A stretch of 64,000 nucleotides of DNA, from contig CP136068.1 of NCBI GenBank assembly GCA_032622095.1, forward strand, positions 135,415,989 to 135,479,988, read 5' to 3'. The DNA comes from Siphonodentalium dalli (taxonomy: Eukaryota > Mollusca > Scaphopoda > Gadilida > Siphonodentaliidae). A program made the translations under genes and the position numbers. Each line of letters opens with the position of its first letter. Position 1 is the first letter of the stretch. Below the pieces are notes generated by a model. That model had not been told where the DNA came from. It saw only the letters and a list, made by a program, of their open reading frames with translations, and did not search any database. Of this stretch, positions 1-15,100 are shown one piece after another.

Positions 1-113
1 GTATCCTTGTAAACTTCCCACCACCACCTCCTAAAGGATTTGTTACTCTGTCGGAACAAAACGGACAGCTGGTGACAGTTAACAAGGAAGATGCTTTACA
101 GGATGTCTTCAAT
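1..113 (+). CDS. AAAS: AAAS exon 1 (partial)
   Basis: Reads from base 3 in frame ([20 protein letters not shown]...), matching the proline-rich start of aladin, and ends before donor GTAAGT at 114. The start codon is missing; bases 1-2 (GT) would complete a codon 2 that aligns with human Cys2. Exon ends in phase 0. Confidence 0.9.
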
Positions 114-3100
114 GTAAGTTTCGTCAATTTAACACTTTAATGATGGGAGTTGCATTAACCCTTTGAGTGCCAGGGGCCGATCTCATCGGCCCTAAACCTA
201 CAAAATAAGTCTGTTCAAGAATATAAGAATAAATTATTAAAATTGTAAAAAAATTGTAAAAAAAATTGTAAAAAAAAAAAAACATTGGCCAATGCATTCT
301 CTTATATATGCGAGGCGACCTATGGTCGACTCGCATATATAAGAGAATGCATTGGCACAGGGTATATGGGTTGATACAAAAATCGACCTGGCACTCAAAG
401 GGTTAAATATCCTGTGCCAGTGCATTCTCTTATATGTGTGTCTCGCATAGGGAGCCTCGCATATATAAGAGAATGCACTGGCTTCCAAGGTCAAGGTAAT
501 TATTGTTAGATGGAAGGGTTAAACTAGTATTATTTATACTGTTTAATTTTTAGTAAAATTTTTTCCAAATACTCGACTTATGGTTTGACGAGGGATGGTT
601 GAAGGGTGGGCATCTGGGCATTTGGCCCTTTAAAAACCGATATAAATAGCCTTTATTGATGGATTTTGACAATTTTTAGTATGTGACTTGATTGTCATGT
701 GCTGCAGCTGCACCCAGAATATTCTTTGGTTCATCCATTTTATGTGCAAACAAAAAACTTGATGCTCACCATCTTCAATGAGCAACCCTTGTTTTCTTTC
801 TTACCGTATTATGAAATATTCCTTGAAGTTTAATAAAAAAATTCCAATAATATTGCAGTAAAAACTAATCAATTATAGTGCATACAGGCATGAGTTTGCT
901 GCTAATAAGAATAAACATATTTTGGTCTGTTGATTGTAGGTTCCTGGCTACCCGGATGTAGCTATTCCGAAGGATACATCGCAGGTTCACAGCATTAGAG
1001 AGACAGCCAAGTCTGCATTCCTACCTCACGATGAGACGGTATTTAAAAGAACATTGCATGCATGGTATGTTCATATCTGAATTTAGTGTGTCTGACATTT
1101 GCAGAATGAGTTCCCTCGAGGGTGAATTTTGTGATGCTACTCCCTCTGGGAACCTCATTCTGCTTAGGCCTCAACTGCTATGAGAGATCTAGGATCATAT
1201 TGGAGTTCCCCAGTTGAAGTTGGTGATGTTCACCCATTAGTAACATCGATTATGCATTTTATCTTCTGCAAATTAGGGGATATAGAAACTTCCTGGAAGA
1301 GAAATTTTAACTAAATACAATGTTAATTTGAGACTATAGATACTTCCCAGAAGATGAGGCCTTTAGCAGAATGAGGTCCTCAGAGGGTGATTTTGGTGAT
1401 GCTAGCCCACTATGCGGGGTAGCATCACTAAATTCACCCTCTGGGGGACCTCATTCTGCAAATGTCAGACACACTAAATTCATGCATGGGTATGTTATAT
1501 TATATCAGAATGTATGAGGCACAGTCTCAGCAGGATCCGTTCATTGCTTCGGAATATCTTTGCTGGATGTAGATTTCTGGTCGAGCAGTTTTATTGATGC
1601 ATAGGGATATATTTAGATACAGCTTTTGTGCAAGTATGATTTTCACATTTTCTTAACTCTGCATGATCTCTAACCATATTTGGTCTGGCCAGATTTGGTC
1701 CAGTAGAAATTGGTCTACCAGGTTTGGGTGCTTACCAATTTACAAATTTTCATTTTAAAAAATAGTAATATGGCCAATAACCTACTATCCGTTTTAGTCC
1801 CCGCTTAACCCTTTACCCAACAAACCGGCCAAAACCGGCCAAATAAAGCTTCAACAGCCTAAAATATCTTCGGTCTGTCTCAATAGAACCATACAAATAT
1901 GGATATCATTGGAACCGGCTCATTGACCACATTGTGATAGTTACAGTTAGCCCTGTGCCAATGCATTCTCTTATATATGCGAGTCGACCATAGGTCGCCT
2001 CGCATATATAAGAGAATGCATTGGCCTAAAAAAAACACTTTTAACATTTTTTCTTACATTCTTTAACAATTTTATAATTTTTAATGTGTTAGGCCAATGC
2101 ATTCTCTTATATATGCGAGGCGACCTATGGTCGACTCGCATATATAAGAGAATGCATTGGCACAGGGCCCTTCTGTTGGGTAAAGGGTTAATAAGCTGGA
2201 TTCATCAGTTGAAAGTTTAATATATTTTATGTCTGCATACTGCATGCTATTTGATGGAATATATGTCAAGTTAAGGAGCTGTGCTGGTGCAGCGTTAAAG
2301 ATCCTGTACCAGTGCGTTCTCTTATATATGCAAGTCTCCCATAGGGAGCCTCTCATATTATATGAGAGGCTCCCTATGGGAGACTTGCATATATGATATA
2401 TAAGAGAAAACACTGACTTACAGGGTCAAGGGCAATATTGTTAGGCCAATACATTCTCTTATATATGTGAGGCTCCCTATGGGAGACTCGCATATATAAG
2501 AGAATGCATTGGCACAGGGTTTTCAATTTTTTTTTTGGGAAGGTCCAGTCATGGAAGAGTTAAGCAACAGTCTCATTGACTTTTTCATTTGGTTATTCAC
2601 AGGTACGAGTCTGGATTTAGTGGAGCCTTTGAGGAAATTGTCAATAATGAGAATCACGGTGAGTAAGAACATTTCTTGAGATAGAAGATTAGTCGGGGGA
2701 TATATAAAAAAGTGCTCCATGAGTGTGTCCGTTCATGAGTCCATATGTCCATAACAACTGAAGCTCTATATCTTGTAACAACTTTGAAACTCTATATTTT
2801 GGTCATGGTCAGTCTGATTTTAATTATCTTTGGTTTGTTGATGAACCAAAACGGGGGAAAGAATATTTACAAACAGCGGGTTTCATCCATTTATTTTTTC
2901 CAGATTTACAGCCCTTATTGAGTAATGGGACTTGGTATGAAAATGGGTTTTACTCTTTGTATGACTAAATCCTTCAGCACACCCTACAGGCCACATCCCT
3001 CATCCGATCGTCAACAAACTTAATATGGATCTTTGGGGTGGACTATAGATCACAGGTGCTGGGAACATAACTATTTTTTTATTATATTATTTTTAGAAGG

Positions 3101-6100
3101 GACACACCTGGATTTTCGAGGAAATAACACCAAGTTTGGGGAGAATGACTTCGAAAATACTATTTTTCAAAATATCCAATGTACTTTCCGCACCACCTCT
3201 TCCTTAGATATTAGTCTTCATCACTAATATCCATAAAATATGATGAAGCAAAACAAGTTTGAAAAATCTATTCCAAAATGTAAAACATAAATTTTTTTTA
3301 AACCAGTCAGAAAGTCATCAAACTTATTAAATGCAGAACCCAGATTAACTGTGGTATTAAAGAACTCGCACATCGCTTGCTGCAGGCTTGGTCATTTTCC
3401 TGATTCGTGCGTCTTGGATTAAATAGTTTGTCGGCTTTGTCCATTGGTTTATGTCATACCGAAAACACTTGCTGAATTAATTTGAGCTGTCAACTCACGA
3501 ATGGCATGCTATGATCCCACATAACACAGTCCTGATGATTTCATTTCATTTTGTTTGCACAATGAAATGAGTATGTGGTGTATAATAATATTTATCACAT
3601 AATTAGCCCCTAAACCCAGCCTAATATTTTTTAGTAAGACACACGTTTATTATCGGCATGACGTAAGACCTTAGCGCAATGATAACGATCAATGTTATTA
3701 TTCTGTTAATTGTAATATAATTATGATATTCAATTTGTATTTGGTTATTAAGTGTTGACTGTGATATAAACATGGTTGATAAGGGCGGTTGGACAATTTT
3801 AAACACGTAAAGACACATTTAAAATGGAACTATATTTTTTCTTGAAGGTGTCTTTACTTCCTCTTTGGTTGTGATAATGAGATCAATATTAATCTTGTTT
3901 AACCCCAGCCATTTTGAGTTAGTTATTCCTTGCTAAAATGTGAATTTGTGATAAACTAATTTTTTTTATAGCTGCGACTCATTAGAGATCCTCTGTTTAT
4001 TGCACAGGAGCAGCATGGCCATAGTTGTCATCATCCTGCTGCCCCTTGGTGTCTTTGGCGCATTCTTGAATCTGCCAGGTTCATCCTTGTATAATAAATC
4101 TGATATGCCCAAATTCGAACCAACATGGGTACCTGACTTCATAACATGAATCTACCCCTGGCTTTCTCTTTTAAGTTCCTTCGTGGATGGCGTCGACATT
4201 CCGGGTAGCGCTGGCTGTGAGCAGGTGGACTAACTCTCTGCATGGATCTCTGTTCCCGCATCTATCGGTGAGTTGGCGCCCCCTGGTGGATCAGTTGGTA
4301 ATGTACATGTTGCAGCCATCCAGACTTGAAAATATGGTGCCAGACATTTGCAGAATGAGATCCCCAGTGGGTGAATATATTGAATCTACCTCATCACCTA
4401 ATTCATCATCTGGGGTCCTCATTCTGCATAACCTCATCTACTGTGGGAGACCTAGACACAGATATTTAAGTTCCCAGATGGTGATGTGCACCCAATAGAT
4501 GCCTCGATTATTCATTGTATCATCTTCCTATTTGGTGATACAGGGAACTAAAACAGAAAAAAAAATTTCTAAAGAAATATCTAAATAAAATTAAAAAAAC
4601 TTGCTAATTTGATAATGAAGATTCTTTCCTAAGAAGATGTGGCCTAAACAGAATGAGTCCCCAAAAAGTGAATTAAGGGATGCCAGTATATTCCTACTCT
4701 ATTAGTAATTCAACCTCTCTGGTATAGCAATAAACACACTCCTAACAAGACTCTATTTTGAGCTGAGACAGAGGAATATGGTCAGAATACCTAAAAAAGG
4801 AAAAGGTCAAAGACCCCTACTTCATTTCAGTCACTGAAAGCAGACTGAAAAAAGAGACCCTGCCATGCAAACGCCCTCTAATAGCCAAACAATGTATAAC
4901 ACATCATAGTACTGATGCACCAAGCACAAGCACAAACAATTTAACAAATATATTCAACATTGCCAAAGCCCTGGCCAGTATACAACTTTCAAATACTGGA
5001 CAATAACCTGGTGGTAAACCTCTTCGAAACCCGACAAGACATATACCTCGAGCACTTGAGAAAAGCACTCAACAAATAATTTATAAAAAAATAAACCTCT
5101 CCCAACAATCTTTTTAAACTCTTACAACAAGAATCCAACAACATATTAGGGATATATCAAATGCGCCCAAAAGCTAGTCAGTAAACACAACTAGCACTCA
5201 TATCATGTCACATAAGTCTCACATACTTACGCAGACATCGAGAACAACACTCGACGTCGGCGAAACATAATATAAAACTGGATGTTCCAACTAAAGATGA
5301 ATTATCCAGAGGGTAATGAACAGGTCAGGCACCTTATGGTGAATAATGTTAATCTACTCTATTAGTGATTAACCCTTTACCCAACAAACCGGCCAAAACC
5401 GGCCAAATAAAGCTTCAACAGCCTAAAATATCTTCGGTCTGTCTCAATAGAACCATACACATATGGATATCATTGGAACCGGCTCCTTGACCACATTGTG
5501 ATAGTTACAGTTATGCCATGTGCCAATGCATTCTCTTATATATGCGAGTCGATCATAGGTCGCCTCGCATATATAAGAGAATGCATTGGCCTAAAAAAAA
5601 TCTTTTTTTAACACTTTTTACCATTTTTTCTTACATTCTTTAACAATTTTATAATTTTTAATGTGTTAAGCCAATGCATTCTCTTATATATGCGAGGCGA
5701 CCTATGGTCGACTCGCATATATAAGAGAATGCATTGGCACAGGGCCCTTATGTTGGGTAAAGGGTTAAACCTCTCTGATATTTTGCACTTCTGATGAACA
5801 GGGACATTATTTTCTGTTTAATTGAACAATTTATCTTATTGCAGCTTTCTACAGAGGAAATCATCTCCCAGTTCACAACAATAGCCAACTGGTAAGAATA
5901 TTGGGGAAACTTAGTCTGATTTTCACATAGATTATTAATTGAATATAGCATAATAATAATTAGCAGACAACTAATCTAAAATCGTGTTTTCGATGAGATT
6001 TTGAGATCCTGGGTGTCTTTTTGCACATTTTGGATATTCTGGGTGACTTTTTGCATATTTGGGAGTCTGGGTGTCTTTTTGCCCATTTGGGAGAGCCTGG

Positions 6101-9100
6101 GTGTCTTTTTGCACATTTGGGAGATCATGGGTGTCTTTTTGCATGATACCATGTGACCATAACCAATTCAGCACCACTTGAGCCACATCTGGGAGTTCTG
6201 ATGATATTGCTCTCATTAATATTACATTTTAGGGACTACAGTCCTGTCCGAGCCTTCTGCTGGCATCCACACACCATCAAATTCGCATTCGCTCTTCCTG
6301 ATGACTCTGTTCAGGTTCGCACAGCTGCCAACGATCTTGTTCCCGTTCTTAAACACAGAATGCAAAAGAATGTTGCTGATCTGGCCTGGATGTAAGTTTA
6401 AAAAGATAAAAATAATAACACAATATTCAAGATATAAAATAATTTTTATTTGACTGTCTGACATTTTGTCAGGCATCAAACAGACATGGTCTGACATTTC
6501 AAAATGAGGCCTGACAAGTCTTTTTTATCACCGGAATAATGCCAAGTGAAACGCATAATGATGTATTATCCCCCAATTATGTTCCTCGTCTCAATTGTCA
6601 CTTTTTTACTTTTTTAAATCTGCCCACCCTGGCCACAACATCAAACATGCCTGCCAATTTCACGCTCAATTCTAAGGTCACAGAAATCTTCAATTGATCT
6701 GATCTCTGCGGTGTTACTAGTACCATGTAAGGGCAGGCCTATCGTTATGAACATATGACTGTATGGAACTCAGGACAGTAGTATGTTATAACTCGACCGG
6801 GAGGAAAAACTTGTTCCATAAATTTTCCAGTTCCAATATTTTGTAGACATCCACGTTCTAATAATCATACATCTGAAAAACCCAGATTTTGGCAAAACAA
6901 ATAATTAAACACTACTCTCCAATAGAATAAATTTAATTTAACAGCATACTATATTAATTTATTTTGCAAAATATCACATTTCCAGTGATATTTTCGTTAA
7001 AAATACGTCAATATTTCAACCTGACATTATGTCAGACAGTTTCAAAGCAGAGCCTGACAACCTATAAATTTTTTAATTTGGCGTCTGATAATTGTCCATG
7101 TCCGACCACTTATTTGGAGCCTTGACAATATTGTTGGGCATTGCAATTCATTAGCGGCTTTTCTGAATTGACTGATAGCTTCATCAGACAATAAAACCTA
7201 AACTAATTAGTTTAGTTTTATTAAGAAAGAAATAAAAACATGCATACATAAAAAATAAACATTGTTATACCTGATTTAGCCTGCAAATTACGTCTTGCCT
7301 CAAACATTTATTCTATATTTACATACTGTTATATTAAATACGGATAGGGTTAATCGCACACAATTGACATAAATACCATATAAATTATACTTCGTTCCTA
7401 TAATATATGTCCTTGTTCATAATTATCCAATTTCACTTGCTATATTACCAATCATTCACTTGTTTTTGATTTTTTCCTTATTATTCTGATCGCTATAACG
7501 ATCATTCTGCTGCTTAAGGCGCCGTGATTGGCAAATAAAAAGTATTCTATTCCATTATATTTGTTGAAATGTTGTAATATATTTATAAAAAAAATATTTC
7601 CCATTGAAATTAAAGCAAAGTTGTAATTCCTGAAAAGTTTACTTTATTTTACTTTATGCAAGCATGACATCTGAACAGGGAACAACCTGGAGGACGACTT
7701 GGGAGAAACAATGTGCTACTTCTCCCAATCTTTGTCCCAGAGAGAAGTCACTTATCTTGTATAGGCCTAAAAAAAGAATATCCGTGTTTTAACTAACTCG
7801 ACCGACCCATGAAAAAAGTGCAGAGTCTACAATATTTTGGGGGGGGGGGGGGACGGGAATGACCAATGGATTTCGTTGGAAATGAATATAATGGGCATGC
7901 GTTGTCAACATGTATTAATTGTCATGGTAATATTTGTAATCGACAGCATAATAGTTTACGTCTATCGGTATTTTAGTCTGGATGGAAATATGGAAAGTTT
8001 TTTGAATAAAATTTCGGAAAAACTGCAATCAAAACATGCTTGTTAACGAAAACCTTCACTATTAAAGTCTGCGTGAAGAAATAGTGCTGTGTATACTTGC
8101 AATCATCAGGAGCATTCAATTACACATAATAGTGGTAGGGCGCAAAGCGCCCAGGATGGTCGAAAAGATTGAAAGATCTTCTCCTTCACCCTGAAGCATT
8201 CAATTATATTTATCAATAGACTATTTATCAAAGTTAAACATGGTTGTACACACTCTACTCCATTTAACTTTGAAGTCAATTAACTCATGCAATAGAACAA
8301 ACAGATTAAAATATGTTGTCATACAATAAGTGCATGGCAGATACAAAATACGACTGATTCAGCCATAAGACTGTTCAACCATAAGACTGATTTAACCCAG
8401 ACGGCGCACATGGTTAAAACAGATTTGCATTGGCAACTGAATTAATCCACTTTAAATAACTGTCAGCTATGAAAGACACACAATCAAACATGTGCTGCGT
8501 CCCGCACAAACTATAGTTGGCAAGCTCTTTGATATTACTGCAACCAAGTATCAAGCATAATAGAAACAAATCACACTGCATAATATTAATAACCCTTTGG
8601 CGAGTAGAACGACATATATGTCGCCGTACGGTTCGCGAGTGGAACGACATATATGTCATTTCAGGAAGTGTCATTTTTATGTAGACATAACTTCAATTAA
8701 TCATCTGATTTATAAATGAATTGTATAGGAGATATTTTGATTAATATAATGTCCCAATGTATAAGTGCCATAGATTATGATGGCACACGAAAACAGAAAA
8801 CATACATCAATTAAAATGAATTATTGGACACCTTTGACCCGAATTTGTTAATAATTATTGCTATGATGTTGACATTAAACTCACGCATGACATCATGTAT
8901 ATGACGTTATAAATACTCTCCAAAGTATGACTATGGAATATGGGCCAAATTGATGATAGTAGCACTGCAAGTTATGATACTGTTGCAGTGTGGGATGGTG
9001 CATGCATGCAAGAGGAATAACTCTAAACCCATGGTCATACACTAATACTTTGAAACTTAACACTGGAACACATTGTCAATATACACATTGAAAGTTATCT

Positions 9101-12100
9101 CTGAAACTTTTTCATCGAATCCCTTTCATATCCCCAGTATAGTAATTCAACAACCTATATATATTTCATATAAAACATGTAAATTAAAAAAAATACCTTC
9201 TAAAAGCATACCTTACTACCCATATAGGCCTACAAGTTTGGACTTGGATATGAACAAACTATAGAGAATATCAGTTTTATTCTGATCCAGTAGCGCTGTA
9301 TTACAGTTAACATTGGTGAACTATTAAACACAAGGAGTTACTGAAAAAGGAAGATGATAGCAATTGTCAAGGAAAGAATCCTCGGCAAAATGGTTTTTCC
9401 TATGCAATTTTTTGGTTGCCAAGTCAATTTTTTATTTAATTCCCAGGCCCCAGGGCTATATTATATAATGTGGGTCTTTTGTCAAGAGGTGAATTAATGT
9501 GAATCGTTGTGAATTCATGTTTTAGATAAAGGTATATAGGTATCTATAGGAACAAGTATCTCTGTATGTAGAGCAACATTGAGTCAATATTGGTTGTTTG
9601 TTATAATAGAATTCACCATTTCAAATTTATCCTCCTGTTAAGTCTGAGTTTTATATTTGGAGATCTCAAAATATTGGAAGAAAAACAACAGTATCTCCCT
9701 ACATATTGAAGTTGTATCTGTCCGAAGGTCCATTGTTAACTATGATTGAATAAAATTTACCTCTTGCAAAAAGAGGTTAAATTTGTATTTAAAAAAAGAA
9801 AAAGCCTACCTCCAGACCCATCATTTTTGAGACCCTGATATTTTAATTTTTTATTTTAGGCCATACCAGTATACCTATGTCCCAACAGCATATTTAAAGT
9901 ACATTTACTGATTATGGTGGTGTTCTTACTGACTGTAATGATTTTATTAATGGGCTCTTGTGTTTTATAACACTTATTGGATCATAGTAGTGTGATTTTG
10001 GGGTGTAAATTGAGCAGCACTCATTGTTATTTCTCCCTGATTACAGTCCACTTCTCCCTAATAAATCAAACAGGGAGAAGTGACTTCTCTCAATTTGAAA
10101 CCTCTTGGCTGCTCCCTGCATCTCACTTGTTATTCTTTGCTATCACATCACTCTATTATGACACTATAATGACAGTGAGAGTGACTTAACTGTTTTTAGT
10201 TCTAATAATTTGGCCCTCTAATCTTTTGCCCAGACTTCTTTTTTACTAATCAAATAAAAATATCACCAGATTTCCACTTACTTCAATAAAAAAAACGTTC
10301 AATTTTTAATCAAATTTAATTAAATGTCAGGACAAAGAAGCCAATAGAGACCTTTCGCAAAACTCACGTTTACGATTACGGATACGGATAGGGTACTACG
10401 TCACCAACATTTGTGTACTTTCTAATCGTTGTCGTATTTTACTATCCGTAATAACGGTTACGATTTCATGGTTTCTAATAAGCTCAAATAACACCTGAAA
10501 TTTATTTTCTGCGATATATCACTTTACTCCGTTCGAGACTGTATATGTATATCATGTAAACCATCCAGTTATATTGAGCTACGACCTCGGTGTGCTGTTT
10601 AGATTGGCAATCAATCTACTCGTCGTCGTGAATCTCGAGCTTCCCGCGAAATAAGATCGCTATTCATAACGGATAGTCATCGCTGGCTGCGACACAAAAC
10701 TTTGCAGTAATATATAAAAGTGCACTATGAAACCAGTCGCCAAAAATACACGACTGACACGATATGGTTGTACTAAAAGACTATTTGGCACACCCACCGA
10801 CATCACCGTGTCGACTATGTTTCGATTTGATGGGACCAAATCAGAAGTGATGCACATCAGCGAGAACACCAACCTTATGTCGGATTTCCTAAACCCAAAG
10901 AGGTGATAGGCCTAGATAGGATAGAATATTTTATTTCCAATACACATACACAGAGACGTGGCGACAGGGGGTTTGGGGGGGGGGCTGTCTCACCCCCCAA
11001 CTTGGGTCAAAATTTTCAACAGTTGGAAATTTCATACCTGACACAACATTATTTGGAAATTTCACACCAACAATAGGTTGAAAATGTTCTTGTAGTTTGA
11101 TTTTCAAACAATTTATTGGGGGGAGTTTATTGTTTTTGGACCAATATTTGCATATTTTCCTTCTTTTGATAACAATTTTGGACTGAAATGGCCATCAGTT
11201 AGGGGTGTCAGGTTGGAAATTTCTAACACTTGGAAAGCTTGTGTCCTGGTCCCTCCCCGTGGCCAGTCAAAAACTTCTAGTTAATTTAAGAAAATAATAT
11301 TGTCCTACATTTGGTGAAAATTGTCCTTGGAATTGTCATCAGTTGGAAATTTCCAACTCTATGAATGCTTGAGGCTAGTCTAGATGCCAGGATTTTGCGA
11401 TTTTCTTGTTCAGGTTGCAAATATTTCGCACACCGGGCCGAACCATGTTCGGTCCGGTGTGTCCTGGTCCCTCTCCGTGGCCAATAAAAAACTGCTAATG
11501 AGTTTAAGAAAACAATATTTTACTACATTTGGTTAAAATTGTTGACTGAAAATTTCCAAACTAAGGGAGAGTATCAATTTTCTCACACCGGGCCGAACAA
11601 CCATGGTCGGCCCGGTGTGTCCTGCATGGTCTATTGCCCGTAGTGGTGTGCATTTGTCTGGAGTTAGACCACTAGATGTTAGGATTTGTGCAATTTTCAG
11701 GTTCAAAATATATGAATATTATCATACCGGGTAGATAGAACCATGGTTCATAAATAGGCTATTAGGCATGTGAACACTTATAGGTGCAATGAGGGAATGA
11801 AATTTTGCAAAAACCTTTGGTCTGATTCAAAGGGTGTTTTGGTTTGATTCAAGGCGGGGGTGAAAAAGGAATTATGCACGACCTTGTCTCTGGTTTGATT
11901 CAAGGTGGGGGGGGGGGGGGGGGGGGGGGTGCAGTTGGAATTATCAAGGTGGACACCCCCCAACGGAGACCCTCTATAGCCACGTCCACGCACATACATA
12001 TTACATAACAATGATGACAATTATGGATAATTCTGTCGTATATTGTGGGCGATGGCATAATCATGCAAGACTGTCTTCCTGCCGAAATTGAATTGAAATG

Positions 12101-15100
12101 AAATTGCGGACTGAAAGGGTCTTGAAGTGGTAGCGTCGTGGTTGACGTGAGGTCCAAATTTAGGAACCCCTCTTCCCCCATCATCATAACGTCTATCAGG
12201 TCATCCATGATAACAACGAACTGATTTTCCACCACATATGACCTGGCATTTATACCTGTATCACGAGAATCCCGGGTCGTACCTTGTAACTGGTCGAATT
12301 ATTGACAATATAAACAGGTCATTATTATCGCATTGTTGCAAATGAGACGATATGTGAAGTATTAAGGGACTGTATACCAAACACACGCTTTGATTTGTAA
12401 AAGTGGTACGAAATAATGATGGTAAGTGTTCGTCAAAACTCTTACGCGTAGTCGTTTTGCGAAAGGACTTTTTGGCCATACGGATAGACTTACGACTACG
12501 AATAGCTATCCGTATTCGTAATCGTAAACGTGAGGATGCGAAAGGTCTCTCTTGACTGTTCAAATGAGGATTGAACATGATGGTTGGCATTGTGTATCTT
12601 GTGGGAATAAGCTTTGGGATTGTTTTTTTAAGACAAGCCTGCAATTAGTGTGTCTGTTATTTGAAGAATGAGGTTCCCAGAGGGTGAATTTATAGATGCT
12701 GTCCCGCACAGCGGGCTAGCATCACCAAGTTCAACCTCTGGGGACATCATTCTGCTTAGGCCTCATTTTCTGAGAAGTTTCTATAGTCTTCAATTAACAT
12801 CTCCAACTTCAACTGGGGAACTTCAATCTGATCCTAAGTCTCCCATAGCAGTTGAAGCCTAAGCAAAATAAAGTGAGTTTGAGTGAATTTTGTGATGCTA
12901 ACACGCAGTGCGGGATAGCGTCACTAAATTCACCCGCTGGGAACCTCAGACTGGAGTTATTGATGCTATTTTGTTTCTTCCAGGCCAAATTCTTCATCTG
13001 TTCTGGCTGTGGCTTGTCAGACTTGCATCTTAATATGGCATGTGGATCCAATGTCCTTAGCGACCAGGTGAGTAATGGCTTCATTGTTCAACACAAAAAA
13101 GTTACCCCTGACAGAACTTATTAATATTTAAATTCACAAAATACTATTTTCGCTAATTCAAAACTGAGTGAAATATAATACAACTCATGAGTTTACACCA
13201 AAAGCGCTATATTAGCTAGATAATAAACAATTATGTTTACATGTGGGTAACAGTTCTCAACACCATTATTCATATGTACATGTAAAGCGATAACTCATGG
13301 TTAGATCTTTCATGTAAAAATGCTAAGAAATACACATATTTTAGGCTGAAGGTGCACGAAAGCATGTCTCCGTATTCATAACTCCTTTTTTTTTACCCAT
13401 TTTTACCAAGTCATTTCTCTAACCCATGACTCTTTGTATTTAGAATAATAACGACTCTGTTTAGCCAGACTTTCAACATTATCAGATAGTTTGTAAAAGT
13501 ACTGACGATGATATATTTGCAAGTATTGTATAATTTATTCGAAGGCCGATTATATATACATATATATGTACATATTTTAGTGCCACCATTTACTAAAATC
13601 CCTGTTAAAAACAAACTGCCATTTATTCATTTATTTTATTTAGATTTGAATAGAATGGATTCAGATGTCGCAACATCAAATAATAATATTTTTGCATCAG
13701 ATAAAAAACGTTTTTCGTCACTCGTATCCATCCACACTAAAGTTATATGTGATTTGGTAGTTTATGAGTTAACATCGCTGTGCTAAAAGTCCCTGAGTGT
13801 TCAGGTTGAACATGTAATATGTGATAAATTAAATTTTTTTGTTAAATATACTATGACCAATCTGTCTGAAAAATGCTCATTACCATGGCTGTGCTTGGGT
13901 ATACAAATTTGCACTTTTTACTCTTCTTTCGAGTTGAGTCATGGGCCAACTGAGCGGAGCATATAATAAACAGAACATCTACCCTTTTTCATTTGATATG
14001 GTAATTATCTCATTCGTGATAAAAAAAAACCACTCGTAGCAGAGCCACTCGTGGAAATGAATTTTTTTTGTCATCACTCTGGAGATAATTCCCATATCCA
14101 ACCAAAAAGTGTAGATATCCTCTATGAATTGAAAACGCCTGTTCGGAAATGCTTCTATTCTATTAGGCCAAATAATAACAATTATCTGGCCCCTCCCTCA
14201 TCACTGAAATTTTCTTTTAAAAAGCCTCGTCAAACAATTTTTTTAACAATATTTTTTGTTTGAAATATTTGATTTGAGCAATGAAAATGAATTTTTGTTT
14301 GTTACTGGAGTATGTTTTGCAGATTTTGAAAAAAACAATTAAAAATAAATTGCCTCCCAATCAAAATATTGTATTTTTGTGATTTCAACTACATTATGAT
14401 ATAAATTTAATGACTTTTCTTGTGTCTTCATATTTGATTTAATTTGCACCTTAATTATAATTCTGCAGGCCTTCATCAAGCTCTGTTCAGGTTTTACAGC
14501 AGAGTGGCCATGGGCCGGTAACCAGTCTATGCTGGGACCCAGATGGTAGCATTCTGTTGTCGTCATCTCCCGTCGACACGGCTATTATGGTGAGTATTAA
14601 ATCAGTAACTAGCTTATGCTGGGGCCCAGATGGTAGCATTCTCTTATCAGAATCTCCCGTCGAAATGGCTATGATGGTGAGATGGTGAGTCTTTGCATGC
14701 CAGTGTTCTTCAACCACTCGTATTGATAAAAAAAAGTCCAATTTCACTGTCATGGAACTTGGAGCACCTGGTGACTCAGTTATCTCACGATTGGACCGAT
14801 TGTGCACGAATTATGTGCTACATTTTGAGCATACTGACTACGTTGCATTTTTAACATTGTCACATTCATGGCAAGTGTTCGATCAATGTGCCATGTAACT
14901 ACATTATAGCCTACTAACACTTATTATGGGAAATATATACAATGTTCCAACTAGTCAATGCCAGTCAACGTTGTAACTATCGGCATCGATGTTGATTAGT
15001 CAACTTAATCATTTCAACACTATATATTACTCTGTTTGCTCAATAGGCTTCCGATTTCTCTTAGGACTTGTTCTGTCTTAATATATGTTATTATTTATAA

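Noticed and set aside
7837-8046. Small + strand ORF with a hydrophobic segment in AAAS intron 6
   Set aside because: Starts inside a poly-G tract; no other evidence of a gene.
11900-12644. Several - strand ORFs (up to 127 codons) inside the 2.2 kb TIR element
   Set aside because: They read into poly-Pro from the G-run or into the inverted repeat, and show no transposase motif.
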